Shown here one piece after another: positions 1 through 8,331 of a stretch of 64,000 bases of DNA. Numbering within the stretch: the first letter of the stretch is position 1; each line of letters opens with the position of its first letter. Both the position numbers and the translations under genes were made by a program. The stretch is taken from assembly GCF_023016285.1 (NCBI RefSeq), contig NZ_CP095413.1:2046001-2110000 (forward strand), written 5' to 3'. The notes under the pieces were generated by a model, which saw only the letters and a list, made by a program, of their open reading frames with translations, did not search any database and was not told the origin of the DNA. The stretch comes from Muricauda sp. SCSIO 64092 (lineage in GTDB: Bacteria; Bacteroidota; Bacteroidia; Flavobacteriales; Flavobacteriaceae).

Positions 1-621
1 TTGATTGGATATGTGCAACCGACGACCATCAATCGCTATTTCGATGGAATCATCAAAATCTTCCCGTTCCAATATCTGGATGGAATGACCAAGGGCAATA
101 TTGTTTTTGTCCAAATACTGTAGAAAGGAAGACGAGGTATCCTTCACCCCTACGCAGACCCCTTTGGCCATCATCGGTAGCTCGCTCAACAATTGCTTGT
201 CCCGTTCTTGAAATTCCCCACTTTTGGTGGGAATGGGATCGCCATGGGGATCATACTTGGGAAAATCGAGCAGTTCATCAATCTTATCGATCAGCTTTTC
301 ACTTTTGATATGTTCCAATTGTTCGGCCACTTCATGGACCTCATCCCAATTAAAATCCAACTTTTTTACCAAAAACACTTCCCAAAGTCGATGTTTTCTA
401 ACAATGGACAAAGCCGTTTTTTTACCCTTTTCGGTTAAGGTCACCCCTTGATAACGCACATAATTCACCAAACCCTTGCGGGCCAATCTCTTGGCCATGT
501 CCGTAACGGAAGAGGGTTTGGTCTCCATCTCCTCTGCAATGGAATTGGTAGAGATCAACTGGGTTTCATTCCCTCCCAAATGAAAAATGGTCTTGATATA
601 GTTTTCTTCGGCCCGTGTCAA
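1..621 (-). CDS. DtxR/MntR-family metal-dependent repressor (3' end cut by window edge)
   Basis: A metal-sensing transcriptional repressor of the DtxR family, read by eye from the minus strand. The 207 visible codons begin with a family-typical N-terminus (LTRAEENYIKTIFHL), followed by a winged helix with recognition segment KPSSVTDMAKRLARKGLV, and a dimerisation/metal domain with HRLWEVFL, EQLEHI and DPHGDPIP. The C-terminal FeoA/SH3-like domain is entered but runs off the window. The start chosen is a TTG at 619-621. An in-frame TTG at 637-639 overlaps the -7 promoter box, so it is unlikely; the nearby ATG is out of frame. An operator palindrome lies just upstream, so autoregulation is likely. 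Whether Mn or Fe is sensed cannot be told. Confidence 0.9.
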   Translation of the reverse strand, partial: MTRAEENYIKTIFHLGGNETQLISTNSIAEEMETKPSSVTDMAKRLARKGLVNYVRYQGVTLTEKGKKTALSIVRKHRLWEVFLVKKLDFNWDEVHEVAEQLEHIKSEKLIDKIDELLDFPKYDPHGDPIPTKSGEFQERDKQLLSELPMMAKGVCVGVKDTSSSFLQYLDKNNIALGHSIQILEREDFDDSIEIAIDGRRLHISNQ

Positions 622-636
622 GAAAAAAGCTTTCCG

Positions 637-644
637 CAAAAATA
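637..644 (-). promoter_or_regulatory. -7 promoter element of the DtxR-family gene
   Basis: TATTTTTG on the minus strand matches the Bacteroidota -7 consensus TAnnTTTG exactly. It would start transcription about 10 nt before the TTG start codon. No correctly spaced -33 TTTG is seen; the nearest is only 12 nt away. Confidence 0.5.
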
Positions 645-667
645 CATTTTATTTATCAAAAAGTATT

Positions 668-683
668 TTTAGACTCGTCTAAA
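668..683. promoter_or_regulatory. Palindromic operator for the DtxR-family repressor
   Basis: TTTAGAC-TC-GTCTAAA is a perfect 7-bp inverted repeat with a 2-bp spacer, of the size and AT-flanked form bound by DtxR/MntR dimers. It sits about 47-62 bp upstream of the repressor start, next to its promoter. Assignment to this repressor is inferred from position and form. Confidence 0.65.
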
Positions 684-816
684 TTTAGGGTTTTGAAGTT
701 AGAAGTTAAAGGTTAAAGGTTAAAATAAAGCAAGTCCGTTTTTTGGGTTCCGGGGTGCAGTGGTCTTAATGACGGTACTGCTATGCCCCTGTCCCCAGAT
801 AGTTTCTTTAGGTGCC

Positions 817-850
817 AAAAAAAACCGGCGACGGAACGTACACCGGTTTT
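817..850 (-). terminator. Intrinsic terminator of the susCD operon
   Basis: On the minus strand an AAAACCGG...CCGGTTTT stem is followed by a run of T (8 A on the plus strand at 817-824). It lies about 50 bp past the SusD stop. The sequence between it and SusD is a run of AACT-like short repeats. Confidence 0.75.
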
Positions 851-898
851 AACTAACTAACTTAAACTAAACTAACTATTTATTGATTCTTTTAAAAC

Positions 899-2491
899 TT
901 AATACCCTGGATTTTGGACCAACTCTGGATTCCGTTGCATTTCGGAGTCCGCGATAGGCAATAACAAATGTCTTTCCTCAAAGATTTGGCCAAAGGTATT
1001 CTGCCTTCCCACCAAATTAAAAAAGGTTACATCGCCATTGGAACCTGAAGGATACAAACGTGTCCGTACCATATCGAACCAAAGCTTAAAGTCGAATATC
1101 AATTCGCGGTTTCGTTCCTTCCAAACCTCCTCCACAAAACCTGTCACGGAAAGCCCGGCAAGTGCTGTCCGTATGGTCTCGGGGTCCGTGGTCCAGTACG
1201 CCCTGGCCCTTACCTGGGTCAGGTAATCCACCGCTTCGGCAGTTACCCCCTCGGATTGGGCTATGGCCTCAGCAGCGATCAACAAGGCCTCCGGATAGCT
1301 GTATACCCTCAAATTTTTGGAGGACTGCGCCGTAGTAAAGAACGGTTCTTCGTCCAACCAGATATAAGGGGTTACCGGAAAGGTAATCTCATCCCCGCCA
1401 CCCGTCACAAAGCTGGTATGGAAATACTGCTTTTCCTGGGCCCTAAGGTCAAGAACCTGATTGTACTGCTCATAAAGTTCGGGTCTTGGCCCGTACGCAT
1501 TTTGGATATTTGCATAGGCAGACCCCACCGAACCACTGACGGAGGCCGGAAAAGACCATTGTGGATAAGGAAACGAACGGATACCTACCTCGTATTCTAT
1601 TTGATAGATATAGTCATTGGCCAAAGTTTTGGCCAAGCGCATTTTGTTATAGGCACTGTTTTCAAGTATAACATTTCCATCCCCATCCCTATCATGCGTA
1701 GTAAGGGAGAAAGCCCCACTATTGATTACCTCACGTGCGGCGGTTGCCGCATTGGCATAGTTGTCCTGGGACAGGGGAAATCCACTCATGGTGAGGTATA
1801 CGTCTGCCAACAGCATCTGGGCGGTTTCCGTAGTGATTCGGAAACCATTATCTACCATAGTACCACTAGGGAGACTTCCTGCTGCAATGGCAATGTTCAA
1901 ATCGGCCACTATTTGGGCATAGACTTCGGAAACCGGGGCGCGGGCCACAAAAATCTCGTCCACACTGCCCACGGGTTCAAGAATTAGGGGTACATCCCCA
2001 AACATACGGACCAGGTAGAAGTAGGCAAAGGCACGAAAGAAACTCGCCTGTGCCAATAAATCACTCCGTTCCGCTTCGGAAAGGCCCGGGGTATCGGGAA
2101 TATTTGCAATGGCCAGGTTGGCACCGGAGATACCCACATAAAGATCTTCCCAAATGTTATTTAATGTAGCGTCAATTTCCGTAGGGGAAATTGCCAATTG
2201 CTGGGCAAGATCTACCTGGCGCTCCTGGCCATTGAACTCATTATCGAAGAAACCGGAAAGGTACTGAAGGTACATGACCCGTGCTCCACTGAACACTCCT
2301 TGCTCTATAAACATATCCGGAGCCCCATTCTGATATAGAAAGTTTACGGCACTCTGTGCCTGGCCGGGCTCCGTAAAAAATTGATCGACACTTAGCTGGT
2401 CCCGCGGTTCCTCTTCCAAAAAGTCGGAACAGGATACCGTGAATAGCACAAAACTCAAAAAGCCTAGTATTCTTAAAGTTTTCATAGCCAT
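899..2491 (-). CDS. SusD/RagB-family outer-membrane nutrient-binding lipoprotein
   Basis: The surface-exposed substrate-binding partner of the neighbouring SusC-type transporter. It has 530 residues, usual for the family. A hydrophobic signal ends at a lipobox with Cys21 (FTVSC), followed by the acidic stretch SDFLEEEPRDQLS typical of SusD. TPR-like helices follow (RAFAYFYLVRMFGDVPLI, ALLIAAEAI) and the family C-terminus ERHLLLPIADSEMQRNPELVQNPGY. Its ATG overlaps the SusC stop by one base (TAATG), indicating translational coupling; MKTLRIL two codons downstream is an alternative start. No glycoside hydrolase is adjacent, so the ligand is unknown. Confidence 0.95.
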   Translation of the reverse strand: MAMKTLRILGFLSFVLFTVSCSDFLEEEPRDQLSVDQFFTEPGQAQSAVNFLYQNGAPDMFIEQGVFSGARVMYLQYLSGFFDNEFNGQERQVDLAQQLAISPTEIDATLNNIWEDLYVGISGANLAIANIPDTPGLSEAERSDLLAQASFFRAFAYFYLVRMFGDVPLILEPVGSVDEIFVARAPVSEVYAQIVADLNIAIAAGSLPSGTMVDNGFRITTETAQMLLADVYLTMSGFPLSQDNYANAATAAREVINSGAFSLTTHDRDGDGNVILENSAYNKMRLAKTLANDYIYQIEYEVGIRSFPYPQWSFPASVSGSVGSAYANIQNAYGPRPELYEQYNQVLDLRAQEKQYFHTSFVTGGGDEITFPVTPYIWLDEEPFFTTAQSSKNLRVYSYPEALLIAAEAIAQSEGVTAEAVDYLTQVRARAYWTTDPETIRTALAGLSVTGFVEEVWKERNRELIFDFKLWFDMVRTRLYPSGSNGDVTFFNLVGRQNTFGQIFEERHLLLPIADSEMQRNPELVQNPGY

Positions 2492-5400
2492 TAAAAATTA
2501 AGGTTAAAGCCAAGGGTAAAGGTTCTGGGCCTTGGATATTGAAAAAAGAAAATGTTCTGAGCGAATTGACCACCGGTCAAATTTGGGTCATATGAGGAGC
2601 CTTCAGGATCGAAGCCCTGAAAACTATCGGACTGTATAACAAACGCGTTGTCCACACTTGTATATACCCTAAGCATATTAAGGCCTATGGAATTGACAAA
2701 TTCCTCAGGGAGGGTATAGCCCAAGGTGAATAAATTACCCCGAAGGTACGAGCCATCCGCCACCCAACGACTATCTACCTGACTGTTCTGGCCGGACGTC
2801 CCTTGATTTCGGATTTCCTGAACCTGGGTATTTTGGTTCTGGGGGGTCCATCCTTCGGTTAATATGGTACGTAAACCATTGGCAATACCGGACCTGTCCT
2901 CCGTGGAGTGAAGGGCCTGCTGTAGAATATCCACATCAAAAACAAACTGTAGGTCCATGGTAAAATCAAATCTGCCCAGACGGAAGTTGTTGATAAAACT
3001 CCCTGTCCATACGGGTAGCCCGTTACCGATAATGGTACGCTCTGCAGAGCGTCTTGCCTCTCCGGGCAGCGCCCCTACCGCCGCAGCTTCGGCAGCTTGG
3101 TCCGTACCCCAAATACCTAGGCGTTCCAGACCCCAGAAAGAGGCAACCGGTTCGCCTACACGCAGAATGGTGTTACTACCGGAAACAAAGCCCGGCCCAG
3201 GAAAAATATCCTCGTCATTGGCTCCCAATTCTTCTATTCGGTTAATATTATAGTTCATGTTGAACACGGACTCCCAAAAGAAATTCTCCTTGGAATACTT
3301 CGAACTTATGGAGATGTCCGCCCCTCTGTTGGAGATGGAACCAATGTTATCCCGGATAGTGGAAAAACCCGTGGAACGCGGTATAGGTCTATTGAGCAAT
3401 AGGTCTTCGGTAAGTTTGTAATAATAATCCAGCTCCAGATTGATCTGTGGATTTGTTTTAGTGCTCAATTCCACACCCACATCAAATTGGGTGGTGGTTT
3501 CCCAGCCTACATCGGGATTGGGAAGACGTTCCACAAAACTATCGTTCACCCGTTGGCCATTGATCAGCGCCGTACCCGAGGTAATAGTGGACAAGGTGGA
3601 GTAGGGAGCTATTTCCGTATTACCGGTGACCCCATAGCTGGCCCTTAGTTTTAACCGGTTCACAAAGGAAGACTCCGAAAGAAAATCCTCTTCGGACAGC
3701 ACCCAACCCAAACCTACGGAGGGAAAGAAGCCGTATTTGTTGTTGTCCCCAAAACGGGAAGAACCGTCCACACGACCGGTCAAGGTCACCAAATACTTGT
3801 CCTTATAGGTATATCCTACTCTTGTAAAATAGGAATTGATGGACCAATCATTGTAACCTGATCTAGGCTCGCCAAAAATACTGCCCGATTGTAAGCGATA
3901 GAAAGAAAGGGAATTGTCCGGAAACCCTTCCGATCTTGCACTGAATCCAAAGAAGGTCCGCTGTTGCCAACTCGCTCCCAAAATCGCATTGATCCGTGAA
4001 TTCTCAAAGGATTTGTTATAGGTTAGGAAATTCTCCTGTTGCCAAAAGGTTACTTTTTCTTCCGCAACACTCGCACTGCCCAGAGGTGCCGAAATATTGA
4101 GCAAATCGTTCGGTTGAAAATTTTGAAAGGTTCGGTCCTGCTTATCGATACCAAACTGGGTCTTAAAATCCAATCCCTCCATGATGTTGAACTCAAAGTA
4201 AACATTCCCGAATATCTGGTTTCGCAACCTACGGCGGACCTCGGTTTCCAGGACATGGACCGGATTGGCCATGGCTTCCAAATTAAAGTTATCGGTTATG
4301 GTACGGCTGTTGGACCAGCTACCGTCCGGAAAACGTACCGGGAATATGGGCGGCATCTCGATCATGGTACGCCTTGGATTTTGGTTTCCCCCACCTTCTT
4401 GAAATGAGTTCTCTACAGTATAGTTCACCAATACATTGGCCCCAAAGGATAGCCAATCCCTTATTTTGGTGTCATAGGCCAATTTTCCGTTCCAACGCTC
4501 CAAATCATTGTTCAGCATGATCCCTTCAATGTCCGCAAAATTCAAAAAGACCCCGACCGAAGAGTTCCCACTTCTTTGCTGAATGGCCAGTTGGTGGTTG
4601 TGCGTAAAGGCCGTACGGGTGGCTTCTTCCTGCCAATCCGTATCGTACAGGGGATTGCCCTGAGCATCAAAAAGCCGGGGATCCTCCCTGGTCAAAATGG
4701 GTGCTATGGTAATATCGTCCCTATATTTTGGAGTGTTGGCAAAACCGGTCTCCACTACTTCCAGAAACTCCTCGGCATTGAGCAGATCCAACTTTTTCCG
4801 TAATGTCCCCGCACTTACAAAGGCGTCATAGGAGACCGTTAACCCATCGGTCTTTGCCCCTCGTTTTGTGGTAACCAGAATAACACCGTTGGCACCACGT
4901 GCACCATAGATCGCCGTGGAAGAGGCATCCTTGAGCACCTCCATGCTGGCTATATCATTGGGATTGAGAAACTGAAAATCTTCCATGACCACCCCGTCTA
5001 CTACAAATAGGGGGTTGGAACTGGAGTTAATGGTGCCCAGTCCCCTGATAATAATCCGTGGCTGGGCGGTTGGGCTTCCGGAATTCAGGTACACATTGGC
5101 CCCAGCAACCCGGCCCTGCAGGCCCTGTATGGCATTGGCCACCGGTCTTTGTAGAATGGCTTCGCCGTCCACACTGGACACGGAACCGGTTACATCGGAC
5201 TTTCGCTGTACCCCGTAGCCCACCAATACCACCTCCTCCAATTGGGCGGTATCCGTACTGAGCTGAACCAGCATTTCCTGACCTGGGGTAGCATTTACCT
5301 CTTTGGCCTCAAAACCTATATACGAGAAGACCAGCACGGCGTCACTGTTTTGAATGGAAATGGTAAACTTGCCATCAAAATCCGTGACCACCCCATTTTG

Positions 5401-5892
5401 CGTACCCTTTTCAAGAACGTTTGCTCCTGGTAAGGGACTACCATTCACATCGGTTACCGTACCCGATACTTGAAGTTGTTGATTTTCCTCGTTTTTTTCT
5501 GGTGGGGGAATCACCTCGGCAGCCTTCGGCACGGGAAGGGAACGCAGGATAATCAGTTTTCGTCTTAACTTATAGGAGATATCCGTTTGTTGAAACAGTC
5601 TTTTTAAAACGCTGGATAACCTTTCGTTATCTGCGGACAGGGAAACCCGTTGGTCCGCATTAATTTCATCGTTCATATACACGAACTTAAAGTCCGTGAG
5701 GGCCTCTATTTCCTCAAGTACCCGTTGCATGGCCGTATCCTCAAAGTTTAGGCTAACCTTGGCCCGCTGGGAATAGATATTGGCATGTATCGATAGGATG
5801 GAGGCTAGTAAGAGAAAGAGCGTGAGCTTCACCGCTAGGCCGATTTTAACGGAATTGGACTCAAAAAATCCAATTCCTTTGAATTTTTCCAT
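2491..5892 (-). CDS. SusC/RagA-family TonB-linked outer-membrane transporter with STN signalling domain
   Basis: A 1133-residue TonB-dependent outer-membrane transporter of the SusC type. Order of parts: signal peptide (about 18-41), STN/secretin domain (about 45-118) that in such transducers contacts a FecR anti-sigma factor, a carboxypeptidase-regulatory-like domain (about 141-215, VSGTVTDVNGSPLPGANV), a TonB-box-like EEVVLVGYG, the plug with GSPTAQPRIIIRG and a 22-strand-type barrel ending in aromatic NLNF. It is preceded by sigma and FecR genes in the same direction and coupled to SusD by a 1-nt overlap. Regulation by substrate-triggered FecR/ECF signalling follows from the STN domain and context. 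Substrate unknown. Confidence 0.95.
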   Translation of the reverse strand: MEKFKGIGFFESNSVKIGLAVKLTLFLLLASILSIHANIYSQRAKVSLNFEDTAMQRVLEEIEALTDFKFVYMNDEINADQRVSLSADNERLSSVLKRLFQQTDISYKLRRKLIILRSLPVPKAAEVIPPPEKNEENQQLQVSGTVTDVNGSPLPGANVLEKGTQNGVVTDFDGKFTISIQNSDAVLVFSYIGFEAKEVNATPGQEMLVQLSTDTAQLEEVVLVGYGVQRKSDVTGSVSSVDGEAILQRPVANAIQGLQGRVAGANVYLNSGSPTAQPRIIIRGLGTINSSSNPLFVVDGVVMEDFQFLNPNDIASMEVLKDASSTAIYGARGANGVILVTTKRGAKTDGLTVSYDAFVSAGTLRKKLDLLNAEEFLEVVETGFANTPKYRDDITIAPILTREDPRLFDAQGNPLYDTDWQEEATRTAFTHNHQLAIQQRSGNSSVGVFLNFADIEGIMLNNDLERWNGKLAYDTKIRDWLSFGANVLVNYTVENSFQEGGGNQNPRRTMIEMPPIFPVRFPDGSWSNSRTITDNFNLEAMANPVHVLETEVRRRLRNQIFGNVYFEFNIMEGLDFKTQFGIDKQDRTFQNFQPNDLLNISAPLGSASVAEEKVTFWQQENFLTYNKSFENSRINAILGASWQQRTFFGFSARSEGFPDNSLSFYRLQSGSIFGEPRSGYNDWSINSYFTRVGYTYKDKYLVTLTGRVDGSSRFGDNNKYGFFPSVGLGWVLSEEDFLSESSFVNRLKLRASYGVTGNTEIAPYSTLSTITSGTALINGQRVNDSFVERLPNPDVGWETTTQFDVGVELSTKTNPQINLELDYYYKLTEDLLLNRPIPRSTGFSTIRDNIGSISNRGADISISSKYSKENFFWESVFNMNYNINRIEELGANDEDIFPGPGFVSGSNTILRVGEPVASFWGLERLGIWGTDQAAEAAAVGALPGEARRSAERTIIGNGLPVWTGSFINNFRLGRFDFTMDLQFVFDVDILQQALHSTEDRSGIANGLRTILTEGWTPQNQNTQVQEIRNQGTSGQNSQVDSRWVADGSYLRGNLFTLGYTLPEEFVNSIGLNMLRVYTSVDNAFVIQSDSFQGFDPEGSSYDPNLTGGQFAQNIFFFQYPRPRTFTLGFNLNF

Positions 5893-5937
5893 AATTTTAA
5901 AGGATTTTAGTTAACTACTAGTTGATTATTGATCCAT

Positions 5938-5971
5938 CGGGGAATGGTACCAGCATTTCCCGATTTTTTTT
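5938..5971 (+). terminator. Hairpin in the SusC leader with a T-tract on the plus strand
   Basis: CGGGGAATG and CATTTCCCG pair around a 7-nt loop (one G-T wobble) and are followed on the plus strand by eight T. This is a convincing intrinsic terminator for plus-strand transcripts, yet no plus-strand gene lies nearby. On the minus strand it forms a hairpin in the untranslated leader of SusC without a T-tract. Confidence 0.5.
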
Positions 5972-6023
5972 ATCTGTGGTTTTTTTGGCATTTATTTCAT
6001 GGGCAATGGTATTTTAAGTTTGT

Positions 6024-7190
6024 TCAATTTTCGGGTTTGTTTATGATGATTTCGTCCCCATGGACCTCAAAATGGAAAGGGATGATTTCGCTAAGGGATT
6101 CCATTACTTCCCCAATGGTTTCAATATCATAGCTCGCCGTGAACACCTTATCATTTAAGCTTGGGTAATCATTGGTAATGGATACGTCATAAAACCGTTG
6201 CAACTTGGGAATGATCTGTGCAAAAGGTGTTCGTTTCAACACCAGTCTCCCATGGATCCATGAGGTGTAAAGTTCCGTATCTACCGCTTCCATGATCATG
6301 GCATCGTTGGTTTTGTCCCAGGAGGCCATATGTCCGGGCTCCAGTATCATGGGCTCGGCAATCGGTTTGTTCTTATTGGAAAGGCCTACGGAACCAGAGA
6401 CCAGAACCGTATTTATTTCCTTGTCCTCGGGATATGCCTTTACATTGAAAGCCGTGCCCAATACCGTTACGACCAAATCATTACTGGTAACGATAAAAGG
6501 ACGTTTTGTATCCTCGCTTACCTCAAAAAAGGCCTCGCCCGTTAAAAATACCTCCCTATGCTGCCCTTTGATGAACTTGATCGGGTACTTTATGGAAGAA
6601 CCTGAATTGAGGTGTACTTTGGTACCATCTGAAAGGGTTATCCCAAATCGCTTGGCGTAGGGAATCGTTAACGTATTATAGACCAATTTATCCACAGGGA
6701 CCGAATCCGAATACGAGAGGTTGGTCCCTTGTTTGGCCACCACAACATTCCCTTCATCATCTTTGATCGTTAAAGACCCGTCCTCCGACAATACTTTCAC
6801 CTCTCCGTTTTCCAACTGCAGGGTAATGGCATTTTTGTCGACCATCGGCAGCCGTTCTTCAGAGGTTTGTACCGAATTGAACATGTACCAAGCGGCAATA
6901 CCCAAAAGGCCAATAAAAACAGCGGCATATCTAAAAATAGGTTTTGTCCAAAGCGGCTTTCTTGGGGAGGGGCCAATTGGGTCAATTTTCTGGAGTACCT
7001 TTTCCCAAACGGCGGTTTCGTCCAAGGTTTCCAATTCCCTGATATCCTTACCGGATTTCTGAATCAGCGCTATCCGATCAAAGATTTTCCTGTTTTCATT
7101 TGACGAATGTAGCCATGAATCGAATTCCCGCTGTTCCATCTCGGAAAGATTGGACGTCAGTTTTTTTACGATAAGTTTAGCTATTTCCAT
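6024..7190 (-). CDS. FecR-family anti-sigma factor
   Basis: A single-pass inner-membrane anti-sigma factor that holds the adjacent ECF sigma factor and is released by the STN domain of the SusC transducer. The 388 residues comprise a cytoplasmic N-terminus of about 80 residues, one membrane helix (about 87-104, AAVFIGLLGIAAWYMF), a periplasmic FecR domain (about 172-270, with LSDGTKVHLNSGSSI and VLGTAFNVKAY), and a C-terminal STN-like domain of the DUF4974 type (about 315-385). It lies between sigma and SusC on the same strand; about 130 nt separate it from SusC, so SusC may also have its own promoter. Confidence 0.95.
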   Translation of the reverse strand: MEIAKLIVKKLTSNLSEMEQREFDSWLHSSNENRKIFDRIALIQKSGKDIRELETLDETAVWEKVLQKIDPIGPSPRKPLWTKPIFRYAAVFIGLLGIAAWYMFNSVQTSEERLPMVDKNAITLQLENGEVKVLSEDGSLTIKDDEGNVVVAKQGTNLSYSDSVPVDKLVYNTLTIPYAKRFGITLSDGTKVHLNSGSSIKYPIKFIKGQHREVFLTGEAFFEVSEDTKRPFIVTSNDLVVTVLGTAFNVKAYPEDKEINTVLVSGSVGLSNKNKPIAEPMILEPGHMASWDKTNDAMIMEAVDTELYTSWIHGRLVLKRTPFAQIIPKLQRFYDVSITNDYPSLNDKVFTASYDIETIGEVMESLSEIIPFHFEVHGDEIIINKPEN

Positions 7191-7287
7191 AAACCAATTT
7201 CATGGATTAATAGGTATGCCCTTTTATAGTAGGACACAGAATATCATAAAAAGGGTGATGTTAAAATTGAAAAAAAACAAAAATAGG

Positions 7288-7809
7288 CTACTTCCAATAC
7301 GAAATTAATAATAACAGCAGAAGGGATTGCGTGTCCTGGAGTTCCACACGAAGGATCCTATACGCTTTTTTCATATGGGATTTAACGGTGTTCACGGAAA
7401 TATTTAAGGTTTCGGCAGCACTACTGTATTTTTGCCCTTCCATGGCACAGAGTTCAAACACTTTTTTGCATTGCAGGGGTAAGTTCTGTACAGCCTTTCT
7501 AATATCATCATCATGGTCTTTCTTTGGCAGATTTTCGTTGAGGGGAAACTTCAATACACTCTCGGTAATGGGTTCCATTTTTTTTGATCGTCTGATTTTA
7601 TTGAGACAGGCATTTTTCACCGATTTCCTAACGTACCCTTCCATATCCCGTACATCGTAATTTTCCCGGGTCAATAACGAGATGAAAACGTCCTGTACAA
7701 TATCCTCGGCTTCGGCAAGATTTGCAACATAGCTATAGGCAAGTAAACATAGCCCTTGATATTGCTTCTTAAATAGTTTTTCTATGGTGCCAAGCCACTG
7801 ATTATCCAT
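7288..7809 (-). CDS. RNA polymerase ECF sigma factor (FecI-like)
   Basis: An ECF sigma-70 factor expected to transcribe the FecR-SusC-SusD genes downstream. Region 2 is present (SYVANLAEAEDIVQDVFISL), followed by YVRKSVKNACLNKIRRSKK and region 4 with the helix-turn-helix SAAETLNISVNTVKSHMKKA. A start at ATG 7807-7809 gives 173 residues; a TTG three codons upstream (7818) is also open. The C-terminus ends in a leucine run (LLLLLLISYWK), seen in other Bacteroidota ECF factors paired with FecR. A 97-nt gap separates it from FecR. Confidence 0.93.
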   Translation of the reverse strand: MDNQWLGTIEKLFKKQYQGLCLLAYSYVANLAEAEDIVQDVFISLLTRENYDVRDMEGYVRKSVKNACLNKIRRSKKMEPITESVLKFPLNENLPKKDHDDDIRKAVQNLPLQCKKVFELCAMEGQKYSSAAETLNISVNTVKSHMKKAYRILRVELQDTQSLLLLLLISYWK

Positions 7810-7818
7810 GTAGGTCAA

Positions 7819-8331
7819 TTCAAAATCTAAAGCGGACTATCCCCAAAATATGACGAACAAACAATGTTGTGCGATTAAAATTCCTCAACGGAGCATCCTG
7901 GAATTTCAAATCCGCATAAGGAAAGATACAAAATAATATTTTTCACCTGGAACGTAAACCTTCATTCCTATGGCTCAGGGTAATTTCATTTAAAGCATTT
8001 TGAACCGGTCGAAAATTTATGTCCTTTTTAAAGGTATGCGAAGTGCTTGATAGACCAAAATTTCAACCATGTGCTGCGCAAACCACCCCACTGCCCAGGC
8101 AGGAAGGGACATAAGAAAACTGTTGACAAATTCCCAAATAGGTTCTAAAAAAGTCAAGTAGGTTTTTTGGTTCCTTTTTAGTTTTCTATATGTTCAATAT
8201 GATTAAACTTTAGCAAGTGTGCCAAGTTTGTTCTCGAAAGACTTACGCTTTTTAATTAAAACTCCACCAGCCCCTATGCCATATAAATTTACTACATTGA
8301 ATTAAAAAATAATCTACTAAACATATAATGT
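7819..8331. other. Gene-free AT-rich gap
   Basis: About 510 bp with no convincing coding frame on either strand. It should hold the promoter of the sigma factor (leftward) and of the thioredoxin-like lipoprotein (rightward), but no TAnnTTTG element with good -33 spacing was found. A TATTTTG variant lies on the minus strand about 40 bp upstream of the sigma gene. Confidence 0.5.

Noticed and set aside
695..730. Short tandem (A)GGTTAAA repeats
   Set aside because: Only two or three imperfect units; no array structure, so not a CRISPR or satellite.
851..885. AACT-type repeats after the susD terminator
   Set aside because: Low-complexity AT-rich DNA; no further support for a function.
1256..1987. 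243-codon open frame on the plus strand inside susD
   Set aside because: It is antisense to a clear SusD protein and its translation has no family features; long antisense frames are expected in this codon usage.
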